Source: an uncultured Bacteriovoracaceae bacterium (GTDB taxonomy: Bacteria; Bdellovibrionota; Bacteriovoracia; Bacteriovoracales; Bacteriovoracaceae). Taken from it: DNA of 38,991 nucleotides. The position numbers and the translations under genes were made by a program. Each line of letters begins with the position of its first letter. Positions within the stretch are counted from its first letter, which is position 1. Shown here in pieces: positions 1-6,441 of the stretch. The stretch spans positions 1 through 38,991 of the forward strand of contig CALHBF010000030.1 of NCBI GenBank assembly GCA_937931205.1, written 5' to 3'. The notes below the pieces were generated by a model, which made no database searches, was not told the origin of the DNA, and saw nothing but the letters and a program-made list of their open reading frames with translations.

Positions 1-33
1 TCATATTGGTTTTGCGAAGAAACATAACAGAAA

Positions 34-630
34 TTATGCCTTAAAGTTCTTCCCAATGACAAAAAATTCTTTACTGACACTTCTAGTAGACTTTGGTTTC
101 AAAAAATGAAATTCGCCGAAGAGATTTTTTTGAGACTTGAGATAATCCTGAGCACTTTGCGAATCAAAAACTTTGATCACAAAATTTCCGCCTGGGCGCA
201 GGAATCGAGGCAACACTCCGAAAACAGACTCCACCAGATCAAGACTACGGGCCTGATCCACTGTTTTAATTCCAGTGGTCGATGGTGCCATATCAGAGAG
301 GACAACATCAAACTGATCCTCTACACCAAGTTGGGTGAGGTCGGTAACATCAAAAATACTCTGCTGATAAACTCTGACGTTTTTGACGCCTGAAAGTTTT
401 TTATTTACTTCCTGAATATCGATTCCAACAACGATCCCGTTGTCCCCGATCACTCGGCTAGTGTATTGAATCCAAGAACCAGGATAATAACCAAAATCAA
501 CGACCTTCATGCCAGCTTTAAGCACTTTATATTTCTGATCAATCTCTTCGAGCTTATAAATAGATCGAGCTAGAAAGTTTTCCTGCTTCGCTTTTTGGTA
601 ATAATGGTCTTTAACTTTAAAATTTCCCAT
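34..630 (-). CDS. rlmE: 23S rRNA 2'-O-ribose methyltransferase RlmE (FtsJ family)
   Basis: Predicted SAM-dependent enzyme that methylates the ribose of the conserved A-loop uridine of 23S rRNA in the large ribosomal subunit. The 198-residue protein has the family's K-D-K-E tetrad in order: K26 (in ARSIYKLEEI), D113 (in LSDMAPSTTG), K153 (in FVIKVF) and E188 (in SKEFF). The SAM-binding loop reads DFGYYPGSW at 45-53, where DLGAAPGGW is usual, so motif I is slightly divergent. Length is near the usual ~200 residues. It is divergent from nth with about 50 bases between them. The 33 bases beyond its stop hold nothing I can assign, apart from an ATG on the minus strand at 4-2 that could begin a gene outside the window. 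Function is highly likely from the tetrad. Confidence 0.9.
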   Translation of the reverse strand: MGNFKVKDHYYQKAKQENFLARSIYKLEEIDQKYKVLKAGMKVVDFGYYPGSWIQYTSRVIGDNGIVVGIDIQEVNKKLSGVKNVRVYQQSIFDVTDLTQLGVEDQFDVVLSDMAPSTTGIKTVDQARSLDLVESVFGVLPRFLRPGGNFVIKVFDSQSAQDYLKSQKNLFGEFHFLKPKSTRSVSKEFFVIGKNFKA

Positions 631-682
631 ATCTCTTCATAGCAGGATTGAGAGAGGAAGGCCATTTTGCTATGCTAGCACT

Positions 683-1354
683 ATGAAAAAAATAGATAAG
701 GCCAAAATTGTTTACGAGCGCTTAAAAGAGCTCTATCCCGATGCTCATTGTGAGCTTAACCACTCTAATCCCTTTGAATTATTAGTGGCTACCATTCTGT
801 CTGCTCAATGCACTGACGTGCGAGTAAATATAGTCACTCCAGCGCTTTTCAAAAAGTACCCTACACCTAAGAAACTGGGGAATGCACCACTGGAAGATAT
901 TGAGGAAGCCATTAAGTCGATTAACTTCTTTCGAAATAAGGCCAAATCCCTTAAAAGCTGTGCTCTGAGTCTGGTGAATGATTTTAATAATGAAGTACCT
1001 AGAAGTGTGGATGAACTCAGCTCACTGGCCGGTGTTGGCAGAAAGACCGCTAACGTTGTTCTGGGTAATGCTTTCAACATCAACACTGGTATCGTGGTAG
1101 ATACCCACGTTAAAAGAACGACGAACCTTTTAGGGCTAACCAAAGAAAGTGATCCTGTTAAAATCGAAGAGGAAATGATGAAGCTCTTTCCCAACGAAGT
1201 TTGGACAGAGATTTCTCACCTGCTCATTTTTCTAGGACGCCGAATGTGTATTGCAAGACGTCCCCAGTGTGATCTATGTGTACTGAAAGATATTTGTCCC
1301 TCTAGCAAAAATGCGCTGAAAGCTTCGGGTAAAGCTCCTCGTGGCACCAAATAA
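683..1354 (+). CDS. nth: Endonuclease III, DNA glycosylase/AP lyase
   Basis: Base excision repair enzyme that removes oxidised pyrimidines and cleaves the abasic site by beta-elimination. Visible in the 223 residues: the helix-hairpin-helix LAGVGRKTANVVLG at 115-128 with catalytic Lys121, the catalytic Asp140 in VVDTHVKR, and a C-terminal 4Fe-4S cluster motif C-x6-C-x2-C-x5-C using C189, C196, C199 and C205. Length is typical (about 210-220) with a short basic tail. Its last 53 bases overlap, in antisense, the 3' end of the convergent cysQ gene. No promoter was identified with confidence in the short gap to rlmE. Confidence 0.95.
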   Translation: MKKIDKAKIVYERLKELYPDAHCELNHSNPFELLVATILSAQCTDVRVNIVTPALFKKYPTPKKLGNAPLEDIEEAIKSINFFRNKAKSLKSCALSLVNDFNNEVPRSVDELSSLAGVGRKTANVVLGNAFNINTGIVVDTHVKRTTNLLGLTKESDPVKIEEEMMKLFPNEVWTEISHLLIFLGRRMCIARRPQCDLCVLKDICPSSKNALKASGKAPRGTK

Positions 1355-2030
1355 GAGGCCCATTGAATTTCAATTTGAATTCTTTGACCTCTACACCAGC
1401 CTCATAAAATTTCAATCCTGCTTGCTGGCATAATAAAGTGCCAGCAGCAATATCCCACAAGTTCTTAGGATGCATACTGACGACAAAATCAATTTCACCG
1501 TGTGAAAGTCGACCTAGTTTATGGGCGATGCTGCCCATAGGAGACATGGTGAAACAATCAAACTTCTCTTGAAAATAGCCTTTTGCCCATTCTGTGCGGG
1601 AAGCCTCTCCATGATAAGTTTTCTTTTCTTTAAATTTAAAATTAGAGGCAGATTGATAGATTTTTTTCCTAAGAGGATTATAAATCCAACCTTGCCCACG
1701 AAGAAATTCATCTTCAAGTAGTGCGACCGAAACAACCCATTCGTCTCGACCTGCAATAAATTCTTTCGTTCCATCAATAGGATCCACCATCATCATCGGA
1801 AATTTCCAATCACTCGGTTTTTCCTCTGAATAAAAATGAAACTGCTGAGTATGTGCGATTAATTCCAATTGTTCTGAAATGGCGAGATCTAAATCAGTAA
1901 CTGGTGAACCATCTTCTTTAAGATAAACACGAGCGTGATCCATTTGATGTGTGATGATTTGATCAAGTTTTGGTAGAGATGCAGACATCAAATCGATGAA
2001 TTTTTCGTTATTTGGAAATAGTTTATCCAC
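1302..2030 (-). CDS. cysQ: 3'(2'),5'-bisphosphate nucleotidase, CysQ-like (inositol monophosphatase superfamily)
   Basis: Predicted Mg-dependent, Li-sensitive phosphatase that converts 3'-phosphoadenosine 5'-phosphate to AMP, clearing a toxic by-product of sulfate assimilation. Family motifs seen: K38-E-D-G-S-P-V-T upstream, EE at 69-70, DPIDGTKEF at 83-91 and WDIAAG at 192-197. The K-x-D-x-SPVT signature favours CysQ over plain inositol monophosphatase. The start is GTG at 2030-2028: an AAGGGA sequence lies five bases upstream, whereas the next ATG (codon 15) has no ribosome binding site. The start codon lies inside one of two DnaA-box-like repeats that flank the Shine-Dalgarno sequence. At 242 residues it is near family length. 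The 3' end overlaps nth by 53 bases. Confidence 0.85.
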   Translation of the reverse strand: MDKLFPNNEKFIDLMSASLPKLDQIITHQMDHARVYLKEDGSPVTDLDLAISEQLELIAHTQQFHFYSEEKPSDWKFPMMMVDPIDGTKEFIAGRDEWVVSVALLEDEFLRGQGWIYNPLRKKIYQSASNFKFKEKKTYHGEASRTEWAKGYFQEKFDCFTMSPMGSIAHKLGRLSHGEIDFVVSMHPKNLWDIAAGTLLCQQAGLKFYEAGVEVKEFKLKFNGPLIWCHEELYPKLSAHFC

Positions 2031-2052
2031 AAAATCCCTTCAGTTATCCACA
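2023..2052 (+). promoter_or_regulatory. Pair of perfect DnaA-box-like 9-mers
   Basis: TTATCCACA occurs at 2023-2031 and again at 2044-2052, same orientation, 21 bp apart start to start (two helical turns). This is the high-affinity E. coli-type DnaA box. A one-mismatch copy, TTATCCCCA, is at 2165-2173, and two-mismatch copies end at 2108 and 2214, all on the same strand. On the minus strand the pair brackets the cysQ Shine-Dalgarno sequence and covers its GTG start. It could mark DnaA control of cysQ, a DnaA titration site or part of an origin. No dnaA, dnaN or other usual origin neighbour is in the window. Confidence 0.45.
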
Positions 2053-2058
2053 ATCAAT

Positions 2059-2100
2059 TTTATGGTTTTTCTCCTCCAAAAGAAGGAAAAAAACCATAAA
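2059..2100. repeat. Long inverted repeat between cysQ and the small ORF
   Basis: Arms TTTATGGTTTTT (2059-2070) and AAAAACCATAAA (2089-2100) are perfectly complementary over 12 bp, and pairing continues partly into the 18-base spacer (CC against GG after one mismatch). On the minus strand, the direction of both flanking genes, the hairpin is not followed by a run of T, so it is not a classic terminator. It could still end or stabilise the small ORF transcript, or act as a protein site beside the DnaA-like boxes. Confidence 0.5.
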
Positions 2101-2180
2101 TCTCCACAACTTGGCTTATTCGCTGCGGAGCTGTGTCAATATTTTTTAGGGAAGTTACGGAAAGTTATCCCCAAATTCTA

Positions 2181-2414
2181 TCAACCAGCTTCAGAAAAGG
2201 AGAGCATTTCCACAAATCCATCTTCGGCCAATGAGAGAGCGAAAATCCCATCAGGTCCTTCCTCTTCAACAACGCCTGTTACCAACTTAATGCTAGATGA
2301 GTCAACGTACACAAACGGTGACGCTGCATTAGCAGGATTCATTGGAGATTGGAGTTGCTGATAATAGGATGAAAAATCCTTAAAGACGGTGGCGGTTAGG
2401 GGTGCCTTGTACAA
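2181..2414 (-). CDS. Small protein of unknown function, TTG start
   Basis: I do not recognise this protein. From the TTG at 2414-2412 it is 77 residues, acidic towards the C-terminus (EEEG, then a tail rich in Glu and Ser), with no Cys after that start, no membrane segment and no signal peptide. The TTG start is chosen because a perfect AAGGAGG lies five bases upstream. The alternative ATG at 2447 adds 11 residues but sits inside a palindrome with a poorly spaced site. Upstream are a candidate promoter (TTGCAG, 18 bases, TAGAAT) and a 21-bp perfect palindrome, so this looks like a real, regulated gene rather than a chance frame. It lies between a membrane protein gene and cysQ, all on the minus strand, with 100 bases or more on either side. 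Confidence 0.5.
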   Translation of the reverse strand: MYKAPLTATVFKDFSSYYQQLQSPMNPANAASPFVYVDSSSIKLVTGVVEEEGPDGIFALSLAEDGFVEMLSFSEAG

Positions 2415-2434
2415 ACAGTCCTCCTTGATTGCCT

Positions 2435-2455
2435 TGAAAGGAATCATTCCTTTCA
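2435..2455. promoter_or_regulatory. Perfect 21-bp palindrome, probable operator
   Basis: The sequence consists of the 10-base arm TGAAAGGAAT, a single central C, and the exact complement arm. A one-base centre makes a full RNA hairpin impossible, which favours a DNA site for a dimeric regulator. On the minus strand it begins nine bases after the candidate -10 box at 2470-2465, around or just after the expected transcription start, and 20 bases before the TTG start of the small ORF: the usual place for a repressor operator. The regulator is unknown and nothing in the window obviously encodes it. Confidence 0.5.
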
Positions 2456-2464
2456 GTTACCTAA

Positions 2465-2494
2465 ATTCTAGCAAAAATAGAGAACCCACTGCAA
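2465..2494 (-). promoter_or_regulatory. Candidate housekeeping promoter for the small ORF
   Basis: Read on the minus strand: TTGCAG (2494-2489), 18-base spacer, TAGAAT (2470-2465). Both boxes are close to the sigma70 consensus and the spacing is one base over the optimum. The palindrome at 2455-2435 follows directly. The same -10 box and spacer length recur in the candidate promoter before ftsA. Confidence 0.45.
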
Positions 2495-2536
2495 AAGAAT
2501 TTCGCAAAAAGCCATTAATTTTAAGATTTTATGTGT

Positions 2537-4078
2537 CTACTCACGACTCTTTAGATCAACAATATCCGGTGGAGATTGATAGAAGTTATAAAGTATACGA
2601 ACTCGTCCCTCAAAGTGAGAATCAAGTAGGCAGACAATAATATAAACGGCGTAGATAAAATTTCTGCGCGATCTTACTCTGCTCAAGGCCTGAAAAACTC
2701 CTTCTAAAGGCAGTACACTAAAGAAAGCAAACAGCCACAGCATCCCCAGGCCACGAATCAAATCCTTCTCAATAAACAGTCCGGATAAAATAAGAATGGA
2801 AACCAGTAAGGCGAATTCTTTTAAGCAAAGTTGGTCGATCATCAGGCCATTGAACTTCTTCCATTGCGGGAAAATAAACAATAGCAGCAGGAAGAATAAT
2901 CCAATAATAGAAAGTGAGAAGAAGGCCTTTCGCTCAAAAACCACCTTGAAGTAATTCAAGAATTCATGTGAGCTCATTGAGTGACTGAAAAAATTCAAAT
3001 CTACATGAGTAATAAGCGTAATCAAGATTAAGAACATACCGAGTGAGGTATACTTCACAAACTGTGTTCGATACCACTGTGTATGATCTTTCTTAAGGAT
3101 AAGGAAATAAAGCAAGGCCAGTCCAATCGGAAATAAGAAAAAGTAGTTGAAGTTAAGAACAACTCCAAAGTAGCAGAGCAATCCAAACATTAAACCTGAG
3201 CGATAAGTGGCCGACTTAGCACACCAAAGTACTCCCCATACCCACAGCACGGAGAACATCGTTGAAATACAGAAGAAAGCATCTTTTTTGAGAAAAATAG
3301 AGAATGACCAAGTTGATATCACTGCAAACAGACCCAAAATGGAAAGTCTGCGTGAAATCATAAAACGCATGATTCCATAGAAGGCCAGCAGGTAGAACAC
3401 AATTCCTACAAAGTAGAAATGCATGCTCCAGCCAAGATTCACTAAATGGGGAAAGCGTCTAAAAGGAAGAAAATTAATTTCCAGGAAATTCCACAGCTGA
3501 GTGTTCATCTTCTCTTCCGGATCAACAACTAACTTGTAAGTTTCCAGATTAGAGATAAAGGGAAAACTTGGCATACTCACCAAGAACATAATAAAGACCA
3601 AAACCAGAACAGTTTTCTCAAAGGAGTCCAAATACTTGTACTCCGTGAATTGAGTCGTCACCGATTCTTCAATAATCTTTCCTCGGGTCGGCCATGAATA
3701 AAAAAGCCCCAGTATAATAAAAAAGGCCCAGAAGAAATGTCTGACAACTTCACTCGGAATAAAGCTCATGACATTAAAGAGAAGAATCATCAAACCATGG
3801 CCAATGATCAGGCGATATAAAATCCGATCAACAGTAGAGTTCGCTCGGAAATAAATACGAAGTCTATGGTCAACTTCTTTACCTAATAAGTACCATTGCC
3901 CGCCCATAAAAAGCAGGTAACAGAACATCATCATGGATTGGGTAAAAAGACTTAGCTCGACCGATTTCTGAATCCATACCGGCAATAGCATGAAGCCAAA
4001 ATACAATAACAGCCTAGAAATAAAGAACTTAGACTTCTCTATGAAAATAGTTGATCTTTTTTCTAAAGTTTTAATCAT
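2537..4078 (-). CDS. Polytopic inner-membrane protein of unknown function
   Basis: A 513-residue protein with about a dozen hydrophobic segments, very rich in Phe, Leu and Ile, for example around 20-37, 44-62, 88-106, 112-128, 153-170, 218-240, 246-262, 268-288 and several up to about 500. It has a short basic N-terminus (KTLEKRSTIFIEKSK) and a soluble-looking stretch at about 170-215 with two short Pro-rich motifs (MPSFPF, LPFRRFPH). The general build recalls GT-C glycosyltransferases or O-antigen-type membrane proteins, but I see no diagnostic acidic motif in the first loop, so no function is assigned. A GGGA-type ribosome binding site precedes the ATG at 4078. That start overlaps, on the opposite strand, the sigma28 promoter of the fliD operon. 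Confidence 0.75.
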   Translation of the reverse strand: MIKTLEKRSTIFIEKSKFFISRLLLYFGFMLLPVWIQKSVELSLFTQSMMMFCYLLFMGGQWYLLGKEVDHRLRIYFRANSTVDRILYRLIIGHGLMILLFNVMSFIPSEVVRHFFWAFFIILGLFYSWPTRGKIIEESVTTQFTEYKYLDSFEKTVLVLVFIMFLVSMPSFPFISNLETYKLVVDPEEKMNTQLWNFLEINFLPFRRFPHLVNLGWSMHFYFVGIVFYLLAFYGIMRFMISRRLSILGLFAVISTWSFSIFLKKDAFFCISTMFSVLWVWGVLWCAKSATYRSGLMFGLLCYFGVVLNFNYFFLFPIGLALLYFLILKKDHTQWYRTQFVKYTSLGMFLILITLITHVDLNFFSHSMSSHEFLNYFKVVFERKAFFSLSIIGLFFLLLLFIFPQWKKFNGLMIDQLCLKEFALLVSILILSGLFIEKDLIRGLGMLWLFAFFSVLPLEGVFQALSRVRSRRNFIYAVYIIVCLLDSHFEGRVRILYNFYQSPPDIVDLKSRE

Positions 4079-4090
4079 ATTTCCCGATAA
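4064..4090 (+). promoter_or_regulatory. Sigma28 (FliA)-type promoter of the fliD operon
   Basis: TAAAGTTT (4064-4071), exactly 11 bases, then CCCGATAA (4083-4090). The enterobacterial sigma28 consensus is TAAAGTTT-N11-GCCGATAA, so 15 of 16 positions match with the standard spacing. It points at fliD, whose start is about 160 bases downstream. The leader contains a G-rich/C-rich complementary stretch (about 4130-4172) that could fold into an imperfect stem. The -10/-35 region overlaps the first bases and ribosome binding site of the divergent membrane protein gene. Confidence 0.85.
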
Positions 4091-4253
4091 GAACAGTAAG
4101 GTTTTAAAGCCTTCCTTTAGACTACACTTGAAGGGGGGAAGGAGTTGTTCACCTCATCCTCCCTTCCTTCTTGTTTACCCGTCTAATGGTAGCTCACTTT
4201 CTACCCACTTGCACCTACTAACTCCTATGCTAATCTAAAGCATGGGAGAATTC

Positions 4254-5687
4254 ATGATGAGTTCTCTTCCCAAATCGACTTTCAGGAGGAAAGCATTGGG
4301 GATCTCCTTCGGCTCCATCAATTCAGGTCTTCCTAAGGACATCGTTCAACAGATCGTTGAAGGTGAGAAGATTCCTATTAATCAGATGGAAATGAGAAAG
4401 TCTAAGATTGAAAATAAAAAAGCTCTCTTAGGTCAGCTCAGAGGTCTTGTCGAAGCCGCTCGTGGAGAAATTCTAAAAAACAAAGGTCAAAGAAGTTTGC
4501 GAGAACTTTCTGTTGAGAAGGGAGATCATAAAGAAATCTCTGTCTCAGTAGATAAGAACATTGCCGAACCTGGAAAATATCAAATAGAAGTCATGCAGCT
4601 CGCACAAAAATCTTCTGCTATCACCAATGGTGTAGAAGACAAAGACAAAACTTATGTCGGTGTCGGCTATATCAAAGCAGTTCTTCCCAATGGCGATAAA
4701 AAAGAAATCTACGTCGATGAAAAGAACGCTACTCTCTCAGGAATTGCAAAACTCATTAATGCAGATACAGAATTAGGTATTCGCGCCAACGTTGTTAATG
4801 ACGGTAAAGGCAGCGATGAGCCATGGAGGCTTATTGTTTCACTTACTGAAACTGGTGATGAAAACAAGGCCGAATTCCCTTACCTCTATCTAGTAGATGG
4901 TGAAACCGATATCGTTTTTGAAAAAGAACGTCCTGCTCAAGATGCTAAAATCAAGCTCGACGGATTTGAAATCGAAGTCCCTTCTAACAGAGTTACTGAT
5001 CTCCTTCCAGGTGTTGTGATTGATCTCAATAAAGCAAATCCTGGCCAAGAGATTGGACTTGAAATCAAAGAAGACGTTGCCAAGATCGGGGGCAAAGTTA
5101 ATGGACTCGTTGGTTCCCTGAATAACATTTTAAAGTTTATTAAAGAACAAAACACTCTCAACGAAGCATCTGATACTTCTCAGACTCTCGGGGGAGATCT
5201 CACTCTGACTCAAATTGAATCAAGAATCAGAGGAGCAATCTTTACTCCTATTAAAACGAGTAAAGGAAATATGAGATTAGGAGATTTGGGAGTTACCTTC
5301 CAACGTGATGGTCTTCTTGGTTTCGATCAGGCCAAATTTGAAAACGCTCTGGCCACAGACTATAAATCCGTATCAGAAGCACTGACAGGAACTTACGACA
5401 AGAAGAACGGAAAGACTGACGGATTCATTGATCTGCTAGATGCAACTGCCCGTGATTTACTTGCACCACCAAGTGGTGTGCTTGTCACAAGGAAAAATGG
5501 TTTAGATAGCCAGATTAATCAGATCGACAGACAGATTTCTAACAGACATAGAGTGATTGCACAGAAAGAAGAAATTCTGAAAGCCAAATTCGCTCGTCTT
5601 GAAGAAACCATGTCCAAGATTAGAGCACAGGGTTCAGGGCTCGCCGGGTTAGGCGCATCAATGAGTCCCATACAACAACTAGGATAG
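4254..5687 (+). CDS. fliD: Flagellar filament capping protein FliD (hook-associated protein 2)
   Basis: Predicted cap at the tip of the flagellum that folds and inserts flagellin monomers arriving through the filament. The N-terminal region has the FliD-type opening (ISFGSINSGLPKDIVQQIVE and a following coiled coil), then a central region with ENATLSGIAKLINA-like sequence typical of HAP2 (here EKNATLSGIAKLINA). The C-terminus has LGVTFQRDGLLGFD and a final coiled coil ending LKAKFARLEETMSKI followed by a flexible Gly/Ser tail. About 477 residues is normal. I prefer ATG 4254 (or 4257) over ATG 4242: GGAG at 4245-4248 is correctly spaced for it and 4242 has no site. It is the first gene of a sigma28-driven operon with fliS directly after it. 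Confidence is high for FliD. Confidence 0.9.
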   Translation: MMSSLPKSTFRRKALGISFGSINSGLPKDIVQQIVEGEKIPINQMEMRKSKIENKKALLGQLRGLVEAARGEILKNKGQRSLRELSVEKGDHKEISVSVDKNIAEPGKYQIEVMQLAQKSSAITNGVEDKDKTYVGVGYIKAVLPNGDKKEIYVDEKNATLSGIAKLINADTELGIRANVVNDGKGSDEPWRLIVSLTETGDENKAEFPYLYLVDGETDIVFEKERPAQDAKIKLDGFEIEVPSNRVTDLLPGVVIDLNKANPGQEIGLEIKEDVAKIGGKVNGLVGSLNNILKFIKEQNTLNEASDTSQTLGGDLTLTQIESRIRGAIFTPIKTSKGNMRLGDLGVTFQRDGLLGFDQAKFENALATDYKSVSEALTGTYDKKNGKTDGFIDLLDATARDLLAPPSGVLVTRKNGLDSQINQIDRQISNRHRVIAQKEEILKAKFARLEETMSKIRAQGSGLAGLGASMSPIQQLG

Positions 5688-5704
5688 ATATTAGGAGGAT
5701 ATAA

Positions 5705-6094
5705 ATGAGCTACGGATTAGGCGCCTACAAAAAAACTTCTGTTGAAACTGCAAGCAAAGAGCAAATTCTTCTTATGCTTTATCAAGCAGCCATCAAACAT
5801 TGTAAAAAAGGCATTGAAGCGATTGAAGAAAATAATTTACCTCGAAAAGGTGAACATATTGGAAAGCTTCAAGACATTATCGTAGAACTTTCCAACTCTC
5901 TTGATTTTGAAGTTGGTGGAGATGTCGCAAAAGAACTTGCTTCTCTTTATGACTATATTCTTTACGCCAGTACTCAGGCCAATATGAAGCTGGATGCAAC
6001 TCATCTTAATGGCTGCTTAAAAGTTCTCAACACTCTTTATGAAGGTTGGACGGAAGCAGTTAAGAGTCTTAAAAATCAAGCGAAGAGTGCCTAA
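5705..6094 (+). CDS. fliS: Flagellin export chaperone FliS
   Basis: Predicted cytoplasmic helical-bundle chaperone that binds the disordered C-terminus of flagellin and prevents premature polymerisation before export. The 129 residues carry the family's start (YGLGAYKKTSVETASKEQ) followed by ILLMLYQAAIKHCKKG, which matches the conserved LLxMLYxxAI helix, and a later helix with LYDYILYASTQANMK (the Y-x-Y-x2 region of FliS). An ideal AGGAGG ribosome binding site precedes the ATG. It lies 17 bases after fliD, the usual partner, and its stop codon shares a base with the next start (TAATG), so translation is probably coupled. Confidence 0.95.
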   Translation: MSYGLGAYKKTSVETASKEQILLMLYQAAIKHCKKGIEAIEENNLPRKGEHIGKLQDIIVELSNSLDFEVGGDVAKELASLYDYILYASTQANMKLDATHLNGCLKVLNTLYEGWTEAVKSLKNQAKSA

Positions 6095-6441
6095 TGGAAA
6101 AATTTATCGAATTACTACAAGAGTATCTTATTAAGGCCATCGAACTAACTGAGAAAATGATCCATGAGGATTATACTCAGACAGAAAGAATTGCTTTAAT
6201 GTCAGAGAACCGTGAGCGTTTGATGTTTATCATCAATCAAGTAGCTTCATATATTGTTTGGGAAGACGTTTCTGACGAAAACAAAAACCATCTCAATAAA
6301 CAGATTGATTACATTAAAAAGCTTGATGAACAGCTGCTTGTTAAACTTCAACAATTTAAAAATGAAGTTCAAGAAGAAATTAAAACAACTCATCAGCAAA
6401 AAGAGAACATCAAGGGTTACGACCTTAACGATCTCAAATGA
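6094..6441 (+). CDS. FliT-like small helical flagellar protein
   Basis: A 115-residue, almost wholly helical, charged protein with heptad-like spacing, starting MEKFIELLQEYL. In many genomes the gene after fliS encodes FliT, the FliD export chaperone, which has this size and four-helix build. I infer that role from position and composition only: sequence similarity to enteric FliT is not evident. The start overlaps the fliS stop by one base and its own stop overlaps the next start (ATGA), placing it firmly in the operon. It could alternatively be another small flagellar chaperone such as FlgN-like. Confidence 0.6.
   Translation: MEKFIELLQEYLIKAIELTEKMIHEDYTQTERIALMSENRERLMFIINQVASYIVWEDVSDENKNHLNKQIDYIKKLDEQLLVKLQQFKNEVQEEIKTTHQQKENIKGYDLNDLK

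Noticed and set aside
1..33. Start of a minus-strand gene (ATG at 4-2) at the window edge
   Set aside because: Only the start codon would lie inside the window and there is no clear ribosome binding site, so it cannot be supported.
106..393. Open frame opposite rlmE
   Set aside because: It lies wholly within rlmE on the other strand, has no ribosome binding site and no recognisable protein character.
2389..2640. Plus-strand frame of 83 codons across the small-ORF promoter
   Set aside because: It runs through the palindrome and the promoter and into the membrane protein gene in antisense, and lacks a convincing ribosome binding site.
4122..4133. CTACACTTGAAG shared with the ftsW hairpin, as a dispersed repeat
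   Set aside because: Many shared 12-mers are expected by chance in a 39-kb window, and the copy here is not part of a hairpin.
4180..4241. Possible sigma54 promoter (TTGCA) before fliD
   Set aside because: The GG of the -24 element is missing at the needed spacing, and a far better sigma28 promoter is present upstream.
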